Shown here piece by piece: positions 33,970 through 44,940 of a stretch of DNA of 64,000 nucleotides. The notes beneath the pieces were generated by a model, which made no database searches, was not told the origin of the DNA, and saw only the letters and a list, made by a program, of their open reading frames with translations. Source of the DNA: Amanita rubescens (lineage: Eukaryota > Basidiomycota > Agaricomycetes > Agaricales > Amanitaceae); assembly GCA_015039365.1 (NCBI GenBank), contig WION01000116.1, forward strand, positions 62,001 to 126,000, read 5' to 3'. Within the stretch, counting starts at the first letter, position 1; each line of letters starts with the position of its first letter. The translations under genes were made by a program, and so were the position numbers.

Positions 33970-36783
33970 AACGTTTGGCGAGTGCAAAACACCGTTACTA
34001 GATGATTCCGTCTGAAGGAGTGATATAACATCAGTACCTTCAACTCGTTATCATCCCTCAGTTCTGCGGTTCAGGCCCATAAGGATTGTGAATGACCACC
34101 TGGTGCGCGTTGGGAGTACTTCCATCGTTTGTCGTAGTATTGACGGGCATTTGTTTTTAGCACTTTAACATGATATAGTTAGGAAGGCCGTTGGCCGCGC
34201 GCATCCACGCCATCCTCACCAAAAATCTCTGTCAAACGCGCTCGTGCCAGTTCGTGCCTCGCTCGTTTGACTAGGAAAGGTTTGGAGCGGCCGTAATCAC
34301 TCTATCATTATTGTCTCTGTCCAGAACTTGTGTCGGTGCCTAATGGAATTTATTGACAATCATGCCTTTTTCACTATTTTCATTTCGTCTTCCAAATTAA
34401 TGTTTCTGGCGTCCCCTTGCCCGCGCCAAGTTACCTAAATGGGGATTATATCATGTTCTAGGCAAGGCTATCGAAGCGCTCAGCTATTGCTATACGGTAA
34501 GGGCTTTATTTACACGATGTACGCCACCTTCTGGCACAGCCTGCTGCCCCGAAAGGAAGACACTCGCCAGGCATCATGTTTTAGTAATTCCTATTCAATT
34601 GTCGTCCCTGTGGAAACGGCCTTTTAAGCCACTGGTCTTGGATTGAACTTCCGCAGCTAAGCGTACGAATCTTTGCCCGAGGCAGCGTTATTCAGAGATC
34701 AAACCTGCGAACTATAAACATGATGGCAGTCGACGATGACTAGTAAGTTCGTCTATTTGCAATTCTAACGAAATTTAACCTAGTAACGACGACAGTGGGT
34801 CTGTGCCTTTGAAGTAAGCAATGCTTCACACATGTGGTTATTACGCTCTAATCACTTATGTGGTTAGCAATATGTCCGACCTTGGAAAAGGTATCATCAA
34901 AACCAGCGGTCGGGAATATACAATTTTACTTATCGGTAAGAAACGTCATTTGCTTTAGAAACACTTTTCAATTTCTCCGTCTGTTGTAGGCGAAACCGGG
35001 AAAGGGAAGACAACCTTCCTGTCCTTGCTCGCAAACATCTTGAACGGCAAAAATCCCCAAAACTACGAGTCCTTTTACGACCAGAGCAATGAAGCTGGCG
35101 GAAATGTAAATCAGAGCCAGACGAACTCTGCCCGGCTGTACAAACTCACAAGTAGAAACGGGATTGTGGTGCGCGTACTTGATACGCCCGGACTTGCGGA
35201 TACTCGCGGTCTTGAAAGAGATGATCAGCACAAAGCCAGTATCGCTAGAGCAATCGAAGAGACCATCCCCATTGTCAATGCCGTCATTATAATAGCTAAT
35301 GGCACCGAAGAACGTCTCGGCGCTGCCACCGACTATGCATTGACCATGCTTTCATCCATCTTTCCGAACACACTTGCCAACAACATCGGGATCTTATTCA
35401 CCAATGTCGCGAGTCGAATTTGTTTGAATTTTCAGCAAAATTCCTTGCCTCCCGCTTTACGGCCTGAGCCTGGCAGTGACATCAAAAACCAATTCTTGCT
35501 AGATAATCCTTTGGCTTTGTGGAAAAAGCTTAGTATGACCCGCGACCAAAGCTCCATGAGCAGGAGAGATCTGGAAGAGTACGAAGACGCTGTGAACGCA
35601 TCTCACACTAAAGCCTTGCGAGAGCTCGTTCACCTTTTCGACTGGCTCGACACTCGTATACCTCAGCCCACGAAGGAAATCATAAGCCTCCAAAAGAAAT
35701 CACAGGAGATCGAAGACAGGATTGATAACGCAATACTTCAGGCGGAGAACCTCTCGGAAACGAAAGAAGAGCTGAAGAAGGTAAAGAATTCGAACAAAGG
35801 GAACGAGATGGTAGGCTTATCTCCATAAATTACGTACATTCATGCTAATTCATCCATAGAAGATAGACGAATACGAGGACCTCATGCGACAGACGCGACT
35901 AGTCTGGGAAAAGGTCCCCTCCGATCTGTTGAATTCAATATGTTCCTATCCCGGATGTTACACGAACTGCAAAATTGGGTTAGCAAAACGTAAACATTGG
36001 GGTATAAGAATCGCATCAGCCGTATTAACCTCCCCCCTTTTGCACGTCCACCCGCTCGGATACATCGCCGTCAATAGAGCGGTGGGCACAGTAGCAAGTC
36101 GCTACTCTACCCCTCGTCCAAGCAACTCATGCCATTGCGGTCACACTGCCGAGAATCATACCATTTGTGAATCGGTTTGGGAGAAACGAGAAACGAACTT
36201 GGTTTTAGATCCAGACGCACAGATGCAATACGATCAAGCGAAGAGTGGTCACGACGATAATCGCACGATCGTAATTAATCTTGATTACGCCATCATGCGG
36301 TTGGACCAAAAGATAAAGAAGGAATTTGCCAAGATAGTGCAGCTCGTCAGGTCCTATGCTTCTTTGTCCTTGGCAGGAAGTATCGCGGGGCCCAAACAGA
36401 AGGCCATCAGGCTCCTGGAAACGAGATTAGAAAGTCTGCGCAACAAAAATTCCGACCCGAGTTTGATAGATGAAACGGAACGTAGTTTGGAAATGATGAA
36501 AGAGAGATTGAAAGCAATGGAAGAGGCGGAAGAGAGAGCGGAGATTAGAATAGGAGGTAGCGGTTGAGATTTCCACTTACTGTACTTGATCCGTGTAAAT
36601 TAGGTTCGATGAGTCGTTCGTTTTACAGTCTTTGAGCTCAAAGATACAAGTCGATATCCGAAACGTATCGCGTATGCTATCGGTTGGTTGATCCTTGGAT
36701 AGCTACCATTTGAATGCAATCCGGATGTAACATACCTATCATATCAGTAGGTCCGATCTTCCGAAGGTCTAGCCTTTAGACTT
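33970..36783 (+). repeat. Right arm of large inverted repeat
   Basis: Inverted partner of 30436-33145. The outer end is marked by 'cttccgaaggtctagccttt' matching 'aaaggctagatcttcggaag' at 30441. An insertion relative to the left arm lies near 36645-36680 ('atatccgaaacgtatcgcg'). Confidence 0.85.
34720..36567 (+). CDS. AIG1/GIMAP-like GTPase with Cys/His-rich coiled-coil tail, copy B
   Basis: Intact model: exon 1 ATG 34720 (or 34723) ...DDDY, exon 2 NDDSGSVPLN, exon 3 NMSDLGKGIIKTSGREYTIL, then the G-domain exon from about 34989, an intron after KGNEM (about 35811-35860), and the tail exon to 36567. Motifs: Walker A GETGKGKTT, G3 DTPGLADT, ANGTEERLGAATDYAL; an NKxD-type G4 motif is not obvious (TNVASR lies in its place). 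The tail has CSYPGCYTNC, a hydrophobic stretch (IASAVLTSPLLHVHPLGYIA), CHCGHTAENH and a coiled coil of about 110 residues. Compared with copy A only scattered substitutions are seen, so duplication is recent or the arms are homogenised. Likely a membrane- or vesicle-associated GTPase; target unknown. Confidence 0.87.
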
Positions 36784-37109
36784 CAGCTGGCGTCAAGGTC
36801 GCTGACAGCGCTGAACGTCTAGCCAACATTTCCGGGACTTGGCTGAAGCTCCATGCTAATATGTCTGCTCTCGCAGTGAACATGATTCTGCCCTCCGTAA
36901 TCCACCCAAAATCCGGGCCGGGTTTACTTTAAAGATCCTGAAGATCGCACAGAAAATCACGTTCCACATAACATGACTTGTGGCTAATATCGGGGATGTC
37001 ACTGCTGCTCGTTGCCGCGACCTTCATCACCGCCGCGGACCCAAATATGCACAAGAGGGTTTGGTAATCCAGTATGCTCCATCTGAAACTAAGGAAGACA
37101 CTCGATATG
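36784..37109. other. Junction between inverted repeat and SSP-E unit
   Basis: No gene recognised. Confidence 0.4.
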
Positions 37110-38040
37110 ATTGCTTTTAATGAAACTGGAACATACGGAATGTTGCTGGGCATCGTCAAAGCGTTCTCTGATAGAAGCTCCTCAGCCGATAGTAATACTA
37201 CAAACTCAAATCGATTTGACAGCGCAACACCCGCTATTTTTATCCAATGTACCATTATCTTTGGCGTTCTCTGCAACTTTGTCGACGTGCAAATCAGGAA
37301 AGTGATTAACTTTGCCTCAACACACGAGTTATAACTGGGGAATACACATCCGAACGACAATGAAATACTTTTCAACGACTTTTTGAGACTTTTTGTTGTG
37401 CATTTGCGAACAATGATGTTGGTATGATACACAGCGAGGTACTTAAAACATTGAAGCCACGAAAGGGAGAACTATATCAAGCTTTTACATCTAAATTCGC
37501 ATCATTATTCAATTCTATCCCCTTCGTCATATATGCTTACCATCTGCACCTTCGGCTGAAGGTCCCGACAATCTAGAAGCAGCACTGAAAACAATATTCG
37601 GTCGTTTTGGGATAATATCCGGGATCGCAAATAGGCTCTATCCCTTCGGCTCCACAAGTTGGAGTGTCGCACCGTTCCAGTGAAACGGGAGAAGGGACAG
37701 CGAGGGTGGCTGATGCACATAGGAGCGCCGTGAGGATGGCTGCAAAGAATTTCATATTATTCAAAGAGATAGGCGGGTCTGTGGGATGCCTCAATCTTTG
37801 ATAAAATCGAGGAAATGTGCAAGAGACCCACTGTTTAGAAAGGCGCTAGTGAAGCTGAAGAATATTGGGGTGTCAGAATTGAAGGTTTTTATATCTTTCG
37901 AATGCCGCTCATCGTAGCCCGTAACCTGAAGACTCGGGTGCTGATATACCCTAACATACTTTAATATCGGAAATTCGAACTGCGGACGCCGTCATAGAGG
38001 TAATAGTATTTCGCCCGTCGCATTACAGTGTTTTAGAAAT
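37110..38040. repeat. SSP-E duplication unit
   Basis: Same orientation as the unit at 12430-13560, with the same block order (upstream 'gcgttctctgatagaag', then 'aactggggaatacacatccg', SSP coding region, leader intron, TATA, then 'aacatactttaatatcgga'). About 24 kb separate the two copies. Confidence 0.6.
37573..37755 (-). CDS. Small secreted cysteine-rich protein SSP-E
   Basis: 60 residues from ATG 37755. The signal peptide (MKFFAAILTALLCASATLAV) is nearly the same as in SSP-C, D and F. Cysteines are spaced C-x4-C-x8-C-x11-C-x2-CC, as in SSP-D, and the chain ends one residue after the CC pair. The leader intron is conserved (37831 to 37779, 53 nt, with GTGGGT as donor in place of GTGAGT), and a TATA-like ATATAAAA lies near 37890 on the minus strand. 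It should be secreted and form three disulfides; function unknown. Together with SSP-D it defines a subgroup with an 8-residue second loop. Confidence 0.75.
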   Translation of the reverse strand: MKFFAAILTALLCASATLAVPSPVSLERCDTPTCGAEGIEPICDPGYYPKTTEYCFQCCF

Positions 38041-38459
38041 TTTGAAATGAAAAACACCTTAATACGTCCGCGATAACAATGGCCTGAATATTCGCATCAT
38101 AGGCGACCCTTGAAACATCGAACACCACTTTTTTGTTTATCGCAATAGCTGATAGGAACTTAAAGCTTCGTGTGGATCCGTTTCATCAAAAAAAATACTC
38201 AAAAAAGCACCGTGCGGTGTGCGAATTAAATAACATCCGGTCCTCTCGAGCAACGATACATAACGTAGACTACCTTCAAATCAAGTTCCAGCAGGCTTAG
38301 TGCATTTCGGCGGGCTTGGCAGCCCATTCCCGCTCGTATTTCCCATTCACCTACATATCCGCCTTTTCCCCATTTGCCAGTAATCATTATTCAATTATTT
38401 CTCCAATTCGTGTTATGAATGCTCACCGTCTACACCTTCGGCTGAAGATTCTGACAGGT

Positions 38460-38630
38460 CTAGAGGCAGCACTGGTAACAATCTCCAGTCACAACGGGAT
38501 TCCATCCGTTAGGGCAGATTGGGTCTTCCCCACAAACTGAGGCCTCGCACGCCTGTGATTGGGGAGAGGGAAGAGCGAGTGTGGCTGATACGCATAGGAG
38601 CGCCGTGAGGATGGCTGCAAAGAATTTCAT
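38460..38630 (-). CDS. Small secreted cysteine-rich protein SSP-F
   Basis: 56 residues, ATG 38630 to stop at 38460, the shortest intact member. A signal peptide (MKFFAAILTALLCVSATLAL) is followed by a short segment and six cysteines, C-x4-C-x5-C-x11-C-x2-CC. The coding region is clean, but the upstream side differs from its relatives: a deletion removes most of the leader intron and the 'CCCACAG' acceptor, although a TATA-like 'atataaga' is still present near 38730 on the minus strand. Expression may therefore differ or be lost. It lies about 290 bases from the PARG-like gene, which is transcribed divergently. Confidence 0.72.
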   Translation of the reverse strand: MKFFAAILTALLCVSATLALPSPQSQACEASVCGEDPICPNGWNPVVTGDCYQCCL

Positions 38631-38919
38631 ATTGTTCGAAGAGATACTGATGAAATTGAGGATATGAGCAGGAGCGGTGAGGCACTAGTGATACTGAAGA
38701 ATATTGGAGTGTCAGCATTGAAGGTCTTATATCCTTGGTAGAGACCTGCACGGGTATGGTAACCCGTATGGGTTAATGGGTATGCTTGATGCGACTCGTA
38801 CGGGTGGCCGTTGATCAACCCGCCGACCGCGAGTGCCATGTAAGCTTGTTCAGTTTTGATGTCAGAGCCGATCCATAGCATGTCACGGTAACGCACTGGT
38901 TGGAGTCACACATCTGACA

Positions 38920-39855
38920 ATGTCATCCGATAACACGAGGACAAGGACAAGTGACTCGCGTCCAGGACGCAAAGAAATAGCAGAGGAGACACTCAAAGCC
39001 ATTGAGAATGGCTCGTACACTTCGAAAGGCATCACCTATGACCTCTCCCAAAAGACGAAAGAATCAGAGAGCAGCACCCGCTTTTACGGCGCTAACTCTA
39101 ATCTTTCATCGTGGAGAGAAGCCTCTCTAGCTACACCATCTCCTCGGATCGAAGTATCTTTCCTCGAGATATCCACATTAGCAGGCGCGCGTCACCTGTC
39201 GGATCGAGTGCCCGACGCGAAGATAGGCATCCTGAACTTTGCGTCGGCAAAGAACCCAGGTGGAGGTTTCCTATCGGGTTCGCAAGCCCAAGAAGAGTCC
39301 ATAGCGCGCTCTTCTAACCTATATTCGATTTTGATGTCGCCGACGGCGCAGCAGTTTTACAAACTACACAGGGCGTCTCCTCAGGACGGCTTTTATTCCC
39401 ATTCAATGATTTATTCTCCGGGCATCACCGTTTTCCGTGATGACAAGGCAAATTGGGTGGAGCCTTTACAAGTTGATGTTGTGACGAGCCCCGCAGTGAA
39501 TGCTGGTCTCATGCGCGGGAAGTTACGCGAGAAATTTGAGCCAGAGGAGATAGAAGCGAAGATTGCTGCCGCTATGAAGGAGAGGATGGCCCGGATATTG
39601 TACCTATTTGAGAAGGAAGGCGTGAAGAACGTCGTGTTGGGAAGTTTTGGGACGGGGGTCTTCAAGAACAAGGTCGATATGGTCGCGCGAACCTGGGCGG
39701 AACACCTTTCTCCTGGTGCACGGTTCAACCAGTCATTCGACCACGTTGTGTTTGCTATTTTGGGCCACGAAACATTCCTAGAATTTAGAACGTCGTATGA
39801 AACCGCTTGCAAGGATGCCGTTAGGACAGTGTCGTTGTTAAGCCAAACAGAGTGA
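38920..39855 (+). CDS. PARG-like poly(ADP-ribose) glycohydrolase (microbial type, DUF2263)
   Basis: An uninterrupted frame of 311 codons from ATG 38920. The core contains VGILNFASAKNPGGG-like sequence followed by FLSGSQAQEESIARSS. This is the canonical PARG signature GGG-x(6-8)-QEE, with the catalytic glutamate in QEE. Further conserved blocks include DGFYSHSMIYSPGITVFRDD and a C-terminal NVVLGSFGTGVFKN ADP-ribose-binding loop. Length and order match TIGR02452-type proteins, which cleave ribose-ribose bonds of poly(ADP-ribose) and may act on mono-ADP-ribosylated targets. No signal or membrane segment is present. It is convergent with the HNH gene (about 210 bases between their ends). The lack of introns is unusual beside its intron-rich neighbours but common in this family. 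Confidence 0.88.
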   Translation: MSSDNTRTRTSDSRPGRKEIAEETLKAIENGSYTSKGITYDLSQKTKESESSTRFYGANSNLSSWREASLATPSPRIEVSFLEISTLAGARHLSDRVPDAKIGILNFASAKNPGGGFLSGSQAQEESIARSSNLYSILMSPTAQQFYKLHRASPQDGFYSHSMIYSPGITVFRDDKANWVEPLQVDVVTSPAVNAGLMRGKLREKFEPEEIEAKIAAAMKERMARILYLFEKEGVKNVVLGSFGTGVFKNKVDMVARTWAEHLSPGARFNQSFDHVVFAILGHETFLEFRTSYETACKDAVRTVSLLSQTE

Positions 39856-40065
39856 ACGCCACAGCTCGTGCTCACTCATACCTAGCCTCATCCCAGGTCT
39901 TACGTCTAGTACGCTCCTACAATGCTCATGTACAATATCAATGTCAAATGAAGAAGCACTACATTTACACTCGTGCCCTTCTTTTCTACTCCAGGTTCTC
40001 GTTTTCTCCTGGTCCACGAGTCCTCTGATTATCAATGCACATTACAGAAAAGTGGTGAAAATGAT

Positions 40066-41375
40066 CTAATTTGTTGTGGGATCCTCTATTGATTGTAACC
40101 ACATCTTAACGCTTTCGTTGCGAGTAAGACTCGAAGCATGATCATCTTCCGGCTTTGGCTTGTTCACCCTCGAAGACTGCATCCACAGTGCGCACACGCC
40201 ATCCATCAAATTAGCGAACCGTCTTGCGTCCGGGCGAATGTTTGACGTCTTGTTTCTGCTGCGTAGAGCATAACGTTTAGATCCAGATTGTCCTGTTATT
40301 TGATCGCCCATCTGTGCATCGACATGACTTGGTCCACTATTATCCAACACATTGTCATTATCATCGCCATTGTAATAAGCATCCTTCGATCGTTCTCGGA
40401 CATATTTGAGAAAGGGTTTTGGACTCCATGCGTTCATAGCAGCCACGGCATAGAAGAGATCAAGAATGATAGCAGGTGGCCATTCGCTGGTGTCTTGAGG
40501 CTGCCGCGCATCAGCGTTGCGGGGAGCGTTATTGGTGATCACGTCGCCAAGCTGAAGTGGGTCGACGAAATAGTGCAACGTAAGGCGACTGTCCGGGCTC
40601 GCTTCATTGGCTCCCCTTCGCGGGCCGTAAGGAATATCATCAACAGTCAAAGCAAAGTTGGGAGTCTATGAGATACTTAAGTTTCAGATAGCCTTGGATG
40701 GAAATAACAGCAGACCTTCAGGAACGCTAATTCACCAGCTCCTAACGAGAGATGGAGCAAGCTAAGTAGCAGAAATCCATTCCGAGTGTCATTAATGTCA
40801 TCAATGTCATCGACGGAACCATATGTTTCACCTCGGTGACGGACGAGGTTCGACATGTACTTGATTAAGTGAGAAAGTTGCTATAGAAGATTCGTAAAGA
40901 CGCACATTGCTTCCCTTCGCATGGGGGATGATATGGCACGCAATGCATTGCCTCGCAGGATTTCCTGTTAACACGCAGGTCCCATCTCGTTCAATCACGT
41001 TGGCCCTGAATTCACTTCGGCGGGTAGACAGATCTGAAGCATCCGATGTTCTGTCGCCCACCGCATCGACATCGACAAGGCGAGGTTCACCTGAAAAGGT
41101 TAGCAACGTTAGCGAGGTTTTACCGCACGTCAATCCGCCCTACCATCTGATATGAAATAGTATACACGGGCCTCTATATCTGCTGTATAATCGTCGATCT
41201 CTGGGCCAGCTTCCGATGTTGAGAGGTACCCTTCTCGTCCATAGATAGCAAACCCTAGAAACCGCAGCCATTTGAGAGGGTTAATGGCAAATGTGTCGCA
41301 TTTATCAAGTGGGATCGACAGTACAAGCCTGGTTACATTGCCAAAAGATAGCCTTAACTTGACTTTGGGCGTCAT
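40066..41375 (-). CDS. HNH_2-type nuclease-domain protein
   Basis: Start ATG 41375, end 40066, about four exons. Exon 1 (MTPKVKLRLSFGN...) is a fungal N-terminal domain; the next has RDGTCVLTG and CIACHIIPHAKGS, carrying the Cys and first His of an HNH motif; the third contains DINDTRNGFLL and LHLSLGAGELAFLK, giving the Asn and distal His; the last begins TPNFALTVDDIP and has an acidic, probably disordered C-terminal part. This layout is the PF13391 family, widespread and expanded in agaricomycetes. The motif residues look intact, so metal-dependent DNA cleavage is possible, but biological roles in these fungi are unknown and many members may act otherwise. It is convergent with the PARG-like gene. 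Confidence 0.82.
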
Positions 41376-42346
41376 GGCCTGTCACGCGTCACGCTCGGAT
41401 CATGTCTGATTGTCCTTGCATCTCCGTAAATAATGCCCGTATGTAATTCGTACCGTCGTCAATCTTTCTTCCACATCGCGTCCAAATTCAATCAAGTCCG
41501 ATCCAGCCCACAGAGCATATGGAGCCTCCCGCCCATAAGCCGGAGCGACCTAAATTTTGTGACTGTTAACGATGCACGCGAAACTCGGACGGAGGGAAGC
41601 TTCTCCCCCCAAGGACATACAGAAACCATGCAAAGTACAGTGGTCTGGGTGGTGCGGATCGCAGGTCATTGAATGCGAGAATCTGAACAAACAGCTGATC
41701 GTGACTCACCTGGTGGAAGTTTTCTTCGCTATTTGGGTCATCTTCGAGAATAAGAACTGGCAAGCAGAAGTATGGAGGCGAGAAGTAAACGGTGGACGGC
41801 GAGGTAAGCAGTTAACCAGGGCAAAGGGTTTGAGCCTCCAGAGTCCAAGACCGGTGGATAGCGTTCACGGCCAAACAGCAATAATGATAACGTGTGGGTT
41901 CTCCCGATGCCTTTGTTGGAATGCATTGTGTGTTCAGCAAATCGTCCTGCGAAGAGAACACTGTCCTTATAATCTAGTCCTCGGACACATACCCACAGAC
42001 AATGTGTAGTTTTGTTCTCGTTTTGATGGTTTTGGCACCCTTTCTTCGAATAGATTCACGATATATGCGTCACAGCATAGAGTACCTTTGAACTTGTTAG
42101 ATTCAGAGGAAAACGGACGTGGGCACGTGTAAACGCACGCAGCCGCGTAGAAGCGGAAGTACTGCACCGCGGCCAGTCCCTCGAGGTTGAGTCGTACGCC
42201 ACGCGGAGAGATTGTAAACCTTAGTCGCCATTTTGGTCACTCACTTGACCGTTGTGCTTTTGAAGATAGATGTGGAACGGGGTTTATAAACGTCTCTATA
42301 TCTTCATCTCTCAGATATCTAAGTGCCCAACTCTTCCTAGTTGAAA
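41376..42346. other. Intergenic region upstream of BTB-1
   Basis: Short frames only (for example 41572-42009 plus), without domain resemblance. A possible TATA 'tttataaacg' lies near 42280, about 65 bases before the BTB-1 start. Confidence 0.4.
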
Positions 42347-43284
42347 ATGTCTTTGACTCGCACAGTGACAATTTCCACTCCGACCTACTCGAGGCAGCGC
42401 CCAACGCGCCATGCAAGATACTACATAGACGGTGGTGATCTCCATCTCCTCGTACGTACAGTATTTTGTTTCACCGGGCTTAGTTAACGAACGAGCTCTA
42501 ACAGGTCGGTGGAATCTTATTCCGTGTTCACAGTTATTTTTTCAAACGGGATTCTTCAAGATTCTTGCCCGTTCCAACTTGCGGCTACGCACATGGCAGC
42601 GGATACTCGGACGAGCATCCCATCATCGTCGACGCCGATCCCGTCAAGTTTGAAAAGTTATTATGGGTCTTCTATAACGAGTGAGCTTTGATTGGTTTTT
42701 TTGATATAATCTGTTCTTACCCGGTTGTTTCCAGAACATATTCAGAGTACGACGCATCGATCGAAGATTGGTCGGATATTTTGGAACTGGCCCACGAATG
42801 GGCGTTTGTCCAGGCTAAGCGGCTGGCCATAAGAGAGTTGCAGAAGCTCTCGATGCCCACAGCGGAGCGCATCGCGCTTTACTTGAAATATCAAGTCAGC
42901 TGCGAATATCTCGTCCCACTCTATGTGGAGCTATGCTCCCGCTCCGAGACGCTTGGCTTGGAAGAGGCCGAGCTCATCGGATTACCTGTTGCCATAATCA
43001 TATTCCGACTAAGAGAAGAGTTAAGGGTACGAACACCCCAATCTCCGCCCCCGCCTCCGCCGCCAGAAAGCCCGTTACCAACTGGAATAACGCAAGACGA
43101 TGTCCGGGCAAGAGTCTTGAACGCATTCGGTTTCCCACCCGAGGTCGCCAACCAGCCTGGTGTTGTATACGTTCATCCTTCACTGTTCAGGTCACTAACG
43201 TTTATGATCGACAGTCCCCTGTTTTGCCCACAACCCAAGACATACTATCAGTTCCAACTGTCGCCCAGCCCCCGTTGGAGGTAG
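42347..43284 (+). CDS. BTB/POZ-domain protein BTB-1
   Basis: Exons 42347-42451, 42505-42680 and 42735-43284 give 276 residues. The BTB fold is seen as YYIDGGDLHLLVGGILFRVH followed by SYFFKRDS, DEHPIIVDADPVKFEKLLWV and YDASIEDWSDILELAHEW, a pattern standard for fungal BTB proteins. A helical C-terminal part follows with KRLAIRELQKLSMPTAERIA, then a run of prolines (PPPPPPPESP). BTB domains dimerise and often serve as cullin-3 adaptors; no second functional domain is seen. The gene is the first of three tandem paralogues, closest to BTB-2. An overlapping frame at the 3' end (to 43388) may represent an alternative last exon. Confidence 0.82.
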
Positions 43285-44026
43285 AGGAACATCATGGAAT
43301 CACGGACGAACCGGTAGTCAGAGTGGTTGCCCGTGAACGGGCCCCAAGCCCACGACATCAAGGTACTGTCATTGAACCGTCCTTGTAACCGCTCCTACAT
43401 ATGTTGAAAGTTCAACAGTACTCTTGGGGGCACCGGATGGCGAGAAAATGTGCCCGATGGAAGGACCAATGGATTGGGATCATGGTGTGTTCTTGCTGCC
43501 AAGGGTAGTCGTTCTTTTAATGGTGCTCTCGATACGATTTGCGGGTTGAGACTTGAGACGACGTAAATGAGAATGTAGATTATAGTATTCTTGAATGACA
43601 ACGGACACGATGTTCGCGGCTAAGTTGTAACCGAACTATCGGATTAGACATACACGCGTCCGAAGTCCGAGCTTCTTCGCCTTTCTTTCCTGCTCGTCGT
43701 GATTGCCATTTTGAGTTGTGGAACATCTCATGATCCGGACTCCAGAAGCATCGTATAAAACCACTTTCGAGAATGTTGCTAGCATTGTTCCGACAGTCGT
43801 TGGCTTGAAAAAAAAAATCTGGAGATACATACACCGAGTTCCGCACATCGTGGACACGTGGCAAAACGCACGCTGCGAAGAACACAGGAAGCACTGTTCC
43901 GCAGTCAGTTTCTCGAGGCCTCGCACGGCCATTGTACTTATGAAGCTAGATGGGCTTATGCCAGTAAGCGTTTGTATCTTCTTCATCTCCTAGATATCTA
44001 AGCGCCGCTCAGCCAGTTGAACAAAC
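43285..44026. other. Spacer between BTB-1 and BTB-2
   Basis: No gene recognised. The last 80 bases are a relative of the sequence just upstream of BTB-1 ('tcttcatctc...agatatctaag'), showing that the promoter was duplicated with the gene. Confidence 0.5.
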
Positions 44027-44940
44027 ATGTCTTTGACTCGCACATTGTCAGTCTCCAGCCCTACCTCAAGGCAGCGCCTAAAGCGTCACACACAATATTC
44101 GAGTTACATCAACGGCGGCAACCTCCATCTCTTAGTACGTACTATACTTTGTTTCAAGATGGCAATAAGCATATTGAACGCGCTCTGATAGGTTAGAGGG
44201 GTTAAGTTTCGGGTGCACAGCAACATCTTTGAGGGGGGGTCCACAAAGTTTCTTCCTGATCAAACGAATGGCCACCGTGGCGACTCCGACGAGTCGCCAA
44301 TCATAGTCGACGTGGATCCAGCTAAATTTGAAAAGCTGCTATGGGTGTTTTATACTCCGTAAGCTTCAATTGGTTTCGCAGTAGGGTCCATCTAACTTGG
44401 CTGGTTGTATACAGGAAGTATTCAATGTACGACGCGTCAATTGAAGATTGGTCTGATATATTGGACTTATCACACGAGTGGGGATTCACCGAAGTCAAGA
44501 ACCACGCTATCCGGGAGCTACAAAAGCTCCATATACCTACTGCAGAGCGTATCGCACTCTATTTGAAATATTCGGTTGGATGCGAATTTCTTGTCCCACT
44601 TTATGCGGAACTGTGTTCCAGCTCGGAAATGCTCACTCTAGAAGAGGCAACGCTTATCGGACTGCCCGTTGTAATAATCATATTTAAAGTTCGAGAGGAG
44701 CTAAGAGTTCGGACACCTCTATCTCCATCTCCGCCACCGCCTCCGGCTAGTCCATTGCCAGTTGGAATAACAGAAGATGATGTTCGGGCGCGAGTGGTGA
44801 TTGCGTTTGGTTTCCCACCTGAGGTAGCAAATCAGGAGCCTGGTATGGTACACATTCATCTTTCACAGTTTACATCGCTGATGTGTATGTTCGGCAGCTC
44901 CCTGTTCTGCTCCCAACCCACGGCCAAATCTCAACTCTAA
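44027..44940 (+). CDS. BTB/POZ-domain protein BTB-2
   Basis: Exons 44027-44134, 44192-44358 and 44415-44940 give 266 residues with intron positions identical to BTB-1. Key blocks are INGGNLHLLVRGVKFRVHSN, SPIIVDVDPAKFEKLLWVF, YDASIEDWSDILDLSHEWGF and the proline run in the C-terminal part. It is very similar to BTB-1 in the last exon, while exon 2 differs more (FEGGSTKFLPDQTNG). Likely a protein-interaction adaptor; partners unknown. A tandem duplicate that has kept an open frame, so it is probably functional. Confidence 0.82.

Noticed and set aside
30436..36783. Terminal inverted repeats of a DNA transposon
   Set aside because: The arms contain complete GTPase genes and no transposase was seen in the spacer or arms; segmental inverted duplication explains it better.
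41572..42009. 145-codon plus-strand frame
   Set aside because: Amino acid composition looks random, no splice-consistent partner or domain was recognised, and it starts in the HNH upstream region.
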